Of a stretch of 5,433 bases of DNA, positions 1 to 5,290 are shown piece after piece. The notes beneath the pieces are model-generated. The model had not been told where the DNA came from. It worked only from the letters and a program-made list of their open reading frames with translations, and made no database searches. Where the stretch lies: assembly GCA_021827245.1 (NCBI GenBank), contig JAKAWN010000451.1, positions 1 to 5,433 of the forward strand, read 5' to 3'. The stretch's first letter is position 1; each line of letters starts with the position of its first letter. Both the position numbers and the translations under genes were made by a program. The DNA is from Acidobacteriota bacterium. Its GTDB lineage: Bacteria > Acidobacteriota > Terriglobia > UBA7540.

Positions 1-99
1 ATGACTGCCCGGCTTTATCTCGGAATCCCGCCCGGCTTCATTTCGGAATGCTGACCGGGGTGACCTCGGAATGCTGCCCACCTTGCCCCGGAATCCCCA
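1..99. mobile_element. Terminal end of an IS21-family-like insertion sequence (element lies to the left)
   Basis: Four CGGAAT-centred repeat units end in a CA dinucleotide at 98-99. IS21-family elements are known for ends that carry several copies of a ~20-bp repeat bound by the IstA transposase, with termini of the TG...CA type. Only this end is inside the window; the istA and istB genes would lie before position 1. The TGA at 2-4 could be a stop codon of istB, but this cannot be tested from four bases. The boundary at 99 is inferred from the last repeat and the CA, not from a paired end or a target duplication. Confidence 0.6.
5..95. repeat. Four tandem imperfect ~23-bp repeats with CGGAAT core
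   Basis: CGGAAT occurs at 21-26, 44-49, 67-72 and 89-94, a spacing of 23, 23 and 22 bases. The full units are about 5-27, 28-50, 51-73 and 74-95. The first two are nearly identical (GCCCGGCTT, then AT, then TCGGAAT); the third and fourth are more diverged. Regular spacing near two helical turns fits binding sites for a transposase at an IS end. Confidence 0.8.
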
Positions 100-305
100 T
101 AGCTAACCAGCGAACTGGACTTGAAAGCATTGGGCCATCGATCGCGCGAGGGTCGCCCTCCGGGAAGAAGACTAGAGTTGAGCGCCAAAGTACTTTTCGC
201 TAGCACACGATTGGAGCCCGGAGGCGAGGTTAAGAGGATAAAATGTAGGCAGCTCGCGTTCACCGTCTGTCTTGAAGGCGGACGCAGAAGGAAACGCACA
301 ACCTT
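100..305. other. Gene-free gap between IS end and first gene
   Basis: I see no convincing gene here. Open frames on both strands have atypical, Arg/Pro-rich translations and look like chance frames. The stretch must hold the 5' control region of the gene at 306, but no clear promoter hexamer pair stands out. The nearest purine-rich stretch, AGAAGGA at 286-292, is rather far from the TTG start. Confidence 0.5.
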
Positions 306-1409
306 TTGACAGAGCTTAAGGAAGCATTCGACGAACTCGGCGCCTTCATTTCGAACTATGAGCCTATCGCCTTACTGAGCCAGTTGACAGCGACATTTCT
401 TTTCTTCCCGGAGGACGAGTTTCAGGGGGAGGCTAGTGACATCGTGAAGTGGCAGAGGCGGATTGAGCTTCTCGCTGGTTATTTCGTCGTTCGTCCGTAT
501 CCGTTAGGCCGAACCAGCGCTGTCGATGGAGAAGCTCTCGGACGCGTGGAAAAGCTGGTGGACCAATACCTCGCTGCGGCCGCGCAGGGAATAATGGCTG
601 AAGGCTCCAAGGCCGGTAAAAAAAATGATGAGTACGAGCTTCTGGCACAGGCCAAGATCGAATCCCTCTACGTACGCGGGGACGCCTACCCCCACCAGTT
701 CTACGTGTTTGCACAGGAGTTGTACGCTCCCCACGATGCTTGGTTTCGGGAGCATTACGGCTTTAGTATCGCTGACGGCGTGAACCTCGCGCAGGCAATA
801 TTTCGCATGTACCGCGACCGGTTTACTTACTCCCTGCAATCGGCACGCGAGAGGGCACGAGAGTTTGTAGACAACATGGTAGCTCGGGGTGAGGTAGCGG
901 GAAAAGAACGCAAGGACGCAGAAACGCAAGTTTGGTGTGCGCTACACTGCGGCAGATTCGAGGAGATGTTCGGTTTTACCGCGGAGGATCTGTCACAGTT
1001 CTCCAACTTTCAGATTGAGACTTGCCGAAGTTTTCTTGCCCGGATGTCACAACAATTCGGTTATCGAAACCCAAAGTTCCCCGCTTCGTTCACCGACCCC
1101 GCAACCGCACCATGGGACTACAACACGTTGCATGAACGGCCGATTGTGGAACGCGCAGGGAAACACTGGTTGTTCGTTCCACCACTGCTTCCAGTCGCCA
1201 TCTTCACAACATTTTACTTCGACCTCATGCAAGACTGCGGCTACCGGAGCACATTCGAGAAAGCGCGCGGCAAATTCGTGGAATATAAGACCGCGGAGTA
1301 CCTGCGCCGTGTGTTCCCTGCCTGGGCAGTGGTGCTCAACCCTACTACCCCTAAGGGAGAAGAGCTAACCGACGAAAGAGCCGCATCTTGCGCAACCACG
1401 CGAGAGTGA
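306..1409 (+). CDS. Unrecognised protein, probably truncated at the start of a C-terminal PD-(D/E)XK nuclease-like domain
   Basis: This 367-residue protein begins at a TTG. An in-frame stop at 273-275 limits any upstream extension, and no ATG lies near, so TTG 306 is the best start although its ribosome site is weak (AGAAGGA, 13 bases upstream). Residues 1-310 are mostly helical with aromatic-rich stretches and show no signal peptide or membrane segment. Near the C-terminus, residues 319-338 (KARGKFVEYKTAEYLRRVFP) and 344-356 (LNPTTPKGEELTD) resemble the opening helix and first strand of a restriction-endonuclease-like fold, with E326 and D356 as candidate metal ligands. The expected next strand with (E/Q)xK is absent. 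After D356 the sequence becomes ERAASCATTRE and stops, which reads as out-of-family sequence. I infer a 3'-truncated gene, probably without nuclease activity. The family is not named; it may be defence-like cargo. Confidence 0.6.
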   Translation: MTELKEAFDELGAFISNYEPIALLSQLTATFLFFPEDEFQGEASDIVKWQRRIELLAGYFVVRPYPLGRTSAVDGEALGRVEKLVDQYLAAAAQGIMAEGSKAGKKNDEYELLAQAKIESLYVRGDAYPHQFYVFAQELYAPHDAWFREHYGFSIADGVNLAQAIFRMYRDRFTYSLQSARERAREFVDNMVARGEVAGKERKDAETQVWCALHCGRFEEMFGFTAEDLSQFSNFQIETCRSFLARMSQQFGYRNPKFPASFTDPATAPWDYNTLHERPIVERAGKHWLFVPPLLPVAIFTTFYFDLMQDCGYRSTFEKARGKFVEYKTAEYLRRVFPAWAVVLNPTTPKGEELTDERAASCATTRE

Positions 1410-1539
1410 GGCCGTATTCTGCATAAACATCTTTCTCCCGGAGTAGCTTCTTAGTTGGCATAATCATCCTCAGTATCGGAATGTAATTGATTGAGCAGCA
1501 GGTGTAAAAGAAACGCGGGAAAAGATTTTTGGCAAATGT
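1410..1539. other. Intergenic gap between convergent genes
   Basis: This 130-base AT-richer gap separates the 3' ends of two convergent genes. I looked for the missing C-terminal part of the upstream gene in all three plus frames and saw no recognisable continuation of a nuclease domain. No clear terminator hairpin with a T run is visible. A single TCGGAATG at 1476-1483 matches the IS repeat core but is isolated and probably chance. Confidence 0.4.
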
Positions 1540-2541
1540 TTACTTGGAAGTTATCTTCGCGGAATAGCGTCGAACGGCTTCTATCACGGCTGGGCAACCA
1601 GCTGGTTCAGCAGCCTCACGATCAAACTTCTCTCTATATTTGACGAGAGGAATCTTGTATTTTTTCCAAAAGGTGTTTCGTAACAGTGCTACTCGGACTT
1701 CCGATTGATCTCCCGTAATTTCGCAACCATGCCGAAAAAACCAGTAGAGTTTGATCATGCATGGAGCCACAGGATATGTAGGGATAACATGAAAGCCCGG
1801 AGTGTTGAGCAGGCCCACGAGGTCTGGGAACCTAATGGACTCCGGTTCTGGCAATACATTTCCAAATAGATGGATAGGCTTTAGGAGTGGACTCAATTTC
1901 GCCAGGTAGCTTTCTAAGCGTACATAGGCCCGTCGGCACGCTTCAACTTTCCTGTTGGCAATGTGATCGTCGGTGATTGCAGAAAAACTTGGTAGGTTTA
2001 TTAGCTTATAGAGCGCTTCATGCACGGCTACAAGCTTGCTTTTCAGCACCCGCTCATTACCCGCCGCTCCGAAGGCTGCCTTTCGCAATCGCTTATGGTA
2101 TTCCAAACGGGCAAAGTAGTCCCCGAGGTCGGCATCACAGTCAATCATCAGTGCGGCTAGCTGGGCACGGTGCCCCCTGTTCAGCCCCTTTAATACCTGA
2201 CGTGCATTTTCGTCCTTCTCGATACGGCTCTCCCACTTATGCAATTCTTCCTGGACCGTCTCACGACAAACCTCCAGGTGAAGCTGGTGCTTTCGGTCAG
2301 CAGAATCCGCCGGTTGAAGATGCGGATAGCGTACAAAGAAAAAATATGGGTAATTGATCCAGCTCCTCGCGCGGGGAAGTGTCACGGCAATAGCATCGGT
2401 GAGCTTCAACCAGTTGATAGGTTTCTTTTTACAGGTGGCCATAATCTCGGGTCCGAGGAGATCAAATTTCGACAGATTACAAGACGGGCTATACAACAGA
2501 CCCTGTAACTGGCAAAATACCAGCCTGCCGTTCTGCTCCAA
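1540..2541 (-). CDS. Orphan hypothetical protein, 333 aa
   Basis: I do not recognise this protein. The TTG start at 2541 is preferred because AGGAG lies 7 bases upstream. An ATG at 2442 (giving 300 aa, MATCKKKPINWLKL) is the alternative, but it has a poor ribosome site. The product is basic and largely helical, with no signal peptide or clear membrane segment. Residues 83-180 are charged and helix-rich. The C-terminal third looks like a separate compact part, with DQSEVRVALLRNTFWKKYKI (278-297) and GCPAVIEAVRRY (315-326). Cysteines are scattered (10, 21, 37, 92, 135, 202, 261, 273, 316) without a zinc-finger spacing. It is convergent to the gene at 306-1409, lies in AT-richer DNA than the genes right of 3570, and ends about 360 bases before the tRNA-Asn fragment. 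It is therefore probably cargo of an integrated element. Confidence 0.65.
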   Translation of the reverse strand: MEQNGRLVFCQLQGLLYSPSCNLSKFDLLGPEIMATCKKKPINWLKLTDAIAVTLPRARSWINYPYFFFVRYPHLQPADSADRKHQLHLEVCRETVQEELHKWESRIEKDENARQVLKGLNRGHRAQLAALMIDCDADLGDYFARLEYHKRLRKAAFGAAGNERVLKSKLVAVHEALYKLINLPSFSAITDDHIANRKVEACRRAYVRLESYLAKLSPLLKPIHLFGNVLPEPESIRFPDLVGLLNTPGFHVIPTYPVAPCMIKLYWFFRHGCEITGDQSEVRVALLRNTFWKKYKIPLVKYREKFDREAAEPAGCPAVIEAVRRYSAKITSK

Positions 2542-2548
2542 CGCTATT

Positions 2549-2553
2549 CTCCT
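2549..2553 (-). promoter_or_regulatory. Ribosome binding site deciding the TTG start at 2541
   Basis: The minus strand reads AGGAG, then AATAGCG, then TTG. A 7-base spacer to a consensus-like Shine-Dalgarno sequence favours this non-ATG start over the internal ATG at 2442. Confidence 0.6.
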
Positions 2554-2763
2554 AGAACTCCGTACTATCTGGCAATAAGGTAGAACTCCAGATACAAGGG
2601 TAGCAACGCATCGTCACGTATTAGGATCCGACCGCCACGGGGTAATTGCTGGCATGGTTTCAACAGAGCCGTTTGTGGTTCCATCCTCCGAAGGTTTCAA
2701 CGGATCTGGCGTATGAAGTGATAGGCGCCAGGAGAGGAGGTCAGCAAATCTCAGCCGGGAAAG

Positions 2764-2787
2764 TGGTGCACATTTTGGTGCACACTT
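2764..2787. repeat. 12-bp tandem repeat TGGTGCACAYTT x2
   Basis: TGGTGCACATTT (2764-2775) is followed directly by TGGTGCACACTT (2776-2787), one mismatch in 12, and then by a partial TGGT. Each copy contains the palindrome GTGCAC. GGTGCA recurs at 2844-2849. Confidence 0.75.
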
Positions 2788-2801
2788 TGGTCAAAACCGG
2801 G

Positions 2802-2886
2802 GGCACAATGTCGAACGACGTCTTACGAAAGAATCGGTCGGAAGGTGCATAAATACTAGCGATTCTCACAGCGTGGCACAATGTCG
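2802..2886. repeat. Perfect 12-bp direct repeat GGCACAATGTCG, 73 bp apart
   Basis: GGCACAATGTCG is found at 2802-2813 and again at 2875-2886 in the same orientation. The second copy is 19 bases before the tRNA-Asn fragment. Direct repeats beside a core site are typical of integrase arm sites or excisionase sites in tyrosine-recombinase elements; that role is inferred from position only. Confidence 0.65.
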
Positions 2887-2896
2887 TAAAACACTA

Positions 2897-2915
2897 TCGG
2901 CCAACTGTTAACCGA
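2897..2915. other. Candidate attachment core: imperfect palindrome over the anticodon loop
   Basis: TCGGCCAAC and GTTAACCGA flank a central T at 2906; 7 of 9 base pairs are symmetrical. Tyrosine recombinases bind inverted core half-sites around a short crossover region, and the anticodon loop is a common place for it. The left half does not form a proper tRNA anticodon stem with the right half, so tRNA identity appears to be lost here. Confidence 0.45.
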
Positions 2916-2949
2916 AGGGTTGCAGGTTCGAGTCCTGCCCGAGGAGCCA
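2905..2949 (+). tRNA. 3' fragment of tRNA-Asn(GTT), att-site remnant (not a complete gene)
   Basis: The fragment starts with anticodon loop CTGTTAA (2905-2911; anticodon GTT at 2907-2909). It continues with a 5-base 3' anticodon strand, a 5-base variable loop and a perfect T arm (GCAGG 2922-2926, TTCGAGT loop 2927-2933, CCTGC 2934-2938). The 3' acceptor strand CCGAGGA (2939-2945), the discriminator G and CCA (2947-2949) follow. The expected 5' half (acceptor TCCTCGG, D arm, anticodon 5' strand TTCGG) is not present upstream. It cannot yield a functional tRNA. A duplicated tRNA 3' end next to an integrase gene is the classic mark of an integrated element. Confidence 0.85.
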
Positions 2950-2963
2950 ACATTCCAAAAGAT

Positions 2964-3475
2964 TTAACCAACAATCCCGAATTCGGAAAAGTACCGCTTC
3001 GTATCACTTAATACGCCGAGCAGGTTTTTTACCACTGCCGTGTTCGCTTTCCGGTGCGCCATGGTCAAATCCCGATCTAGCCCGTAGACCTCCGTAGTCA
3101 CTTTAACGTTGGCATCCCGCATCAGGTCCTTTTGGACCTCCAGCGGAGTGCCGCACCGTTTCAGGCTTGTGCGGTAGGTGTGCCGAAATGTGTACCAACC
3201 GGCCTTGCCGATTCCGGCTCGATCAGACGCAGGCTGGATGTGATCCTTCAAGATCATCGCCTGGCAGCGTGGTTTGCCGGAATCGCCAGCAAAACGAAAT
3301 CCGAGTCAGCAAGGTAATGAGCTTGGTCCCGCCAGGTCGGGAGTTCGGTTGCAACAACCGGATCAAGTCGAACGGGATTTTCCGAAGCCTCGGTTTTGGT
3401 TTCACCTTTCCCTGCTTGCCACGACACTGCGTCTGACATCTACCTTAACCGATGATCCTCAAAAGTCTGCCTGAC
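2964..3475 (-). pseudogene. Decayed tyrosine recombinase (phage/island integrase), C-terminal half
   Basis: The C-terminal catalytic region of a tyrosine site-specific recombinase is readable over three frames. From 3257 down to 2964 the frame gives AGIGKAGWYTFRHTYRT, then LEVQKDLMRDANVKVTTEVYG with the nucleophilic Tyr, then a stop. Upstream, about 3294-3437 in another frame reads KTEASENPVRLDPVVATELP and DSDFV. Adding one base to the AAAA run at 3291-3294 joins the parts as DSDFVFAGDSGKPRC. Still further upstream, VKVDVRRSVV (3420-3449) and FEDHRL (around 3446-3465) lie in yet other frames, and the N-terminal half is not found. The HxxR histidine is Tyr (WYTFR) and the histidine of the usual LMRHAN motif is Asp (LMRDAN), each one base change away. 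The gene is therefore dead. It points toward the tRNA-Asn fragment, 14 bases away, the expected int-att arrangement. Confidence 0.85.
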
Positions 3476-3569
3476 GAACACAAGGAGCTTTGTGGGGTGG
3501 GTGAATCGGCTCTACGACCTGAGTAAGACCATGATTCTGCGCAACCTCATGTGGGAGGCTGGGTCTTGT

Positions 3570-4664
3570 CTAACTGCCATACTTCCGGACCGCATGGATA
3601 AGAGCCTCCACATTTTCCAGCGGCGTTTCCGCCTGAATGATGTGGGCTGGCGCCACCATGTAGCCGCCGCCCCGGCCAAGGACTGCGATTTTCGCTTTGA
3701 CATCCGCCTCGATCTCCGAAGGAGTCCCGAAGGGCAAAAGATTCTGCTGGTCGATGGCTCCCCAGAACGAAAGCTTATCTCCAAACCTTGCCTTCAATTC
3801 CTCCGGCGAGTGCCCCGGAACATTCGGCTGGACCGGGTTAAAGACTTCCAGGCCCACTTCGATCCATTCCGCCAGCAGGGCGGCGACCGCACCGTCGGAA
3901 TGCTGCATGATAATCACATCGGAATTGACGGCTTTGAGCTGGGCATAGACTTCGCGATACCGTTCTTTGAAGTATCGCCGCCACATGGCGGGTGAAATCA
4001 GTAGTCCATTCTGAGTGCCGAAATCGTCCCCCGCCCAGATACCATCCACACCCATGGAAACCAGTTTCTTCCCAACCGCCAGGGCAAAGTTCATGGTCTT
4101 GTCGATCAGGGCTTCAATGTAAGACTCCCCCATACCCATATCCAGCAGCAGCTTTTCCAGGCCAACCAATTGGGCCATCATGTCGAACATCGTGAGTTCC
4201 ATATCACCGACAATGAAATGGCTTTGCTTATATTTCTCAATATACTTGGCGGCATCATCATAACGGCCTTCGGCGAGGGGGTCAGGAAACTCGAAATCAT
4301 TCACCTGCTCCGCCTCCATAACCTTGGCCATGGGAGGCTCAACCACCTCCATATAAACTGGCCCCTCGCGCATCTTCATCCCGAATTCGTTTATGATGCA
4401 CCCGCTTTCGTCAACTGGGTGCGTGTAACCCCCGGGCAGGCTGGCCCCCACCACAACGCAGTCGCTCCCCATCGCCACGCGGAGATCGTTCCCTGAAATC
4501 CGATACGTGACGTCCTCATAATAGGAAGTCGTAAAGTCAGCCGGAACGCCGTATTTTTCAGCAAACTTTTCCAACAGTGACCGGGATAGGTCAAATTGCA
4601 GAGGCACGCGGTCCGGCATGTCTTGCCTCTTCAAAGTCTTTAATACTCGCTGCTTGGAATTCAT
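3570..4664 (-). CDS. Uroporphyrinogen decarboxylase (URO-D)/corrinoid methyltransferase superfamily protein
   Basis: This 364-residue protein has the length and layout of a URO-D-fold TIM barrel. The N-terminal KQRVLKTLKRQDMPDRVPLQF (4-24) is the usual opening of MtaA/MtbA/CmuA-like family members. GDDFGTQNGLLISPAMWRRY (212-231), HSDGAV (255-260), NPVQPN (276-281), WGAIDQQ (301-307) and GGYMVAPAHIIQAETPLEN (333-351) are barrel-strand signatures. The HemE RQAGR signature is absent, so a heme-pathway decarboxylase is unlikely. Corrinoid methyltransferases of this family bind zinc through His-X-Cys and a later Cys; here H255-S-D257 lacks the Cys, and the only cysteines are C69 and C89. Zinc-thiolate methyl transfer to coenzyme M is therefore doubtful; substrate unknown. 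No corrinoid protein gene is adjacent. The ATG at 4664 has a strong ribosome site. The protein is cytoplasmic and divergently transcribed from the STAS gene. Confidence 0.85.
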   Translation of the reverse strand: MNSKQRVLKTLKRQDMPDRVPLQFDLSRSLLEKFAEKYGVPADFTTSYYEDVTYRISGNDLRVAMGSDCVVVGASLPGGYTHPVDESGCIINEFGMKMREGPVYMEVVEPPMAKVMEAEQVNDFEFPDPLAEGRYDDAAKYIEKYKQSHFIVGDMELTMFDMMAQLVGLEKLLLDMGMGESYIEALIDKTMNFALAVGKKLVSMGVDGIWAGDDFGTQNGLLISPAMWRRYFKERYREVYAQLKAVNSDVIIMQHSDGAVAALLAEWIEVGLEVFNPVQPNVPGHSPEELKARFGDKLSFWGAIDQQNLLPFGTPSEIEADVKAKIAVLGRGGGYMVAPAHIIQAETPLENVEALIHAVRKYGS

Positions 4665-4667
4665 TGT

Positions 4668-4674
4668 CCTCCCT
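4668..4674 (-). promoter_or_regulatory. Ribosome binding site of the URO-D-family gene
   Basis: The minus strand reads AGGGAGG, then ACA, then ATG. The match to the anti-Shine-Dalgarno sequence is strong; the spacing of 3 bases from GGAGG is short but usable. Confidence 0.65.
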
Positions 4675-4696
4675 AAATGCGCGCCTCGAGGGCAAC

Positions 4697-4725
4697 AAGG
4701 TAATCTCTTTCATGGTAAGCGTCAA
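4697..4725 (-). promoter_or_regulatory. Candidate sigma70-type promoter for the URO-D-family gene
   Basis: The minus strand has TTGACG (4720-4725) and TACCTT (4697-4702) separated by 17 bases. Transcription would begin near 4690, leaving a leader of about 25 bases before the ATG at 4664. The -35 matches 5 of 6 consensus bases; the -10 is weaker. Confidence 0.4.
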
Positions 4726-4774
4726 GCGGACGGGGTCCACCTGGAAATTAGTATGCGACCAAGAGATTGGGATG

Positions 4775-4821
4775 TGGTATAAAAAGCCGGGGCCACTCAG
4801 GGCCGCTCGGTGACGTATAAT
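4775..4821 (+). promoter_or_regulatory. Candidate -10 elements upstream of the STAS gene
   Basis: Two candidates exist. TGGTATAAA at 4775-4783 fits an extended -10 (TG, one base, TATAAA). A perfect TATAAT lies at 4816-4821, but no good -35 is found 16-18 bases before it. If TATAAT is used, transcription starts near 4828, which would exclude the GTG at 4810 and favour the ATG at 4858 as the STAS start. Confidence 0.35.
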
Positions 4822-4857
4822 CTCTCTTCCAGTGTTACCAAAACGTGGGCAGGCCCG

Positions 4858-5241
4858 ATGGAAATTAAAGAAGAGAAAAGAGGCGACATCAGAATTATCG
4901 GTCTTTGCGGCAGACTAGATGCCCAGACATCCCCCACTGCTGAGAAGAGGCTTATGGGTTTCTCGGATCTGAGTGAACAAAAACTTGTCTTCGATCTCTC
5001 GGAACTGACTTTTGTCAGCAGTGGTGGTTTGGCCTTATTGCTCAAGGTCGCAAAGAGTGTGCAGAAAGCCAATGGGAAACTTGCCCTGGCCGGGCTCAGT
5101 GATCATATCCATGAGGTTTTCGAGATCGCTGGTTTTACGAGCATATTCTCAATCTTTCCCACCTGCAAAGACGCTGTCGCTCGCTTGCAGGGCGGCATTC
5201 CTTGTGCTGACAATCCTCCTGGTGGCTCTGCTGGACCCTGA
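4858..5241 (+). CDS. STAS-domain protein, anti-sigma factor antagonist-like
   Basis: From the ATG at 4858 the protein has 127 residues and is almost entirely one STAS domain. An opening strand MEIKEEKRGDIRIIGLCGRLDA (1-22) is followed by KLVFDLSELTFVSSGGLALLL (42-62) and a C-terminal helix pair (ANGKLALAGLSDHIHEVFEIAGF). In SpoIIAA-type antagonists a serine at this loop (FMDSSGL) is phosphorylated by the anti-sigma kinase; the matching position here is S54 of FVSSGGL, so the switch residue appears kept. Such proteins are cytoplasmic and bind an anti-sigma factor or act in a partner-switching module. No kinase, phosphatase or sigma factor gene is in the window, so its partner is unknown. A GTG at 4810 would add 16 residues (MTYNLSSSVTKTWAGP) outside the domain; I prefer the ATG though its ribosome site (AGG, 4 bases upstream) is weak. 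The last 16 residues, rich in Pro and Gly, lie beyond the domain. Confidence 0.85.
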   Translation: MEIKEEKRGDIRIIGLCGRLDAQTSPTAEKRLMGFSDLSEQKLVFDLSELTFVSSGGLALLLKVAKSVQKANGKLALAGLSDHIHEVFEIAGFTSIFSIFPTCKDAVARLQGGIPCADNPPGGSAGP

Positions 5242-5258
5242 AGAGCACTAACAGTCGG

Positions 5259-5290
5259 TCATGTCGCTTTGCGACACCCGCAAAGCATGA
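5259..5290 (+). terminator. Hairpin after the STAS gene, possible terminator
   Basis: GCTTTGCG (5266-5273) and CGCAAAGC (5279-5286) form a perfect 8-bp stem with a 5-base ACACC loop. TCAT (5259-5262) and ATGA (5287-5290) can extend it by 4 bp past a 3-base bulge. It lies 17 bases after the stop codon, where a terminator is expected. No T run follows, so intrinsic termination is not assured; it may instead protect the mRNA 3' end. Confidence 0.4.

Larger units (their letters stand above)
2542..2904. other. Non-coding element end with short repeats
   Basis: About 360 bases carry no gene I can support. An open frame at 2646-2852 (68 codons, plus strand) has no ribosome site and contains the 12-bp tandem repeat, so I treat it as chance. 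The region holds the 5' flank of the minus-strand gene and, closer to the tRNA fragment, repeated motifs (2764-2787, 2802-2813, 2875-2886) suggestive of recombinase or excisionase binding sites. Confidence 0.4.

Noticed and set aside
121..309. 62-codon plus-strand open frame starting TTG and overlapping the 306 start by 4 bases
   Set aside because: The overlap resembles translational coupling, but the translation is Arg/Gly-rich, has no ribosome site at its TTG and no recognisable feature.
504..929. 141-codon minus-strand open frame inside the 306-1409 gene
   Set aside because: It is fully antisense to a longer frame with more protein-like composition; no supporting ribosome site or family match.
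1476..1483. Single TCGGAATG matching the IS repeat core
   Set aside because: One isolated copy without the rest of the repeat unit or neighbouring copies is likely chance.
2646..2852. 68-codon plus-strand open frame containing KVVHILVHTLVKTG
   Set aside because: There is no ribosome site, the VHILVHTLV pattern is just the translation of the 12-bp tandem repeat, and the rest is not protein-like; it overlaps the likely att-side repeats.
2764..2886. Possible CRISPR array
   Set aside because: The repeats are only 12 bp, of two different kinds, one pair directly adjacent and the other 73 bp apart; there are no cas genes or regular spacers.
3492..3995. 167-codon plus-strand open frame opposite the URO-D-family gene
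   Set aside because: It is antisense to a clearly recognised protein; its open length is explained by the codon pattern of the real gene.
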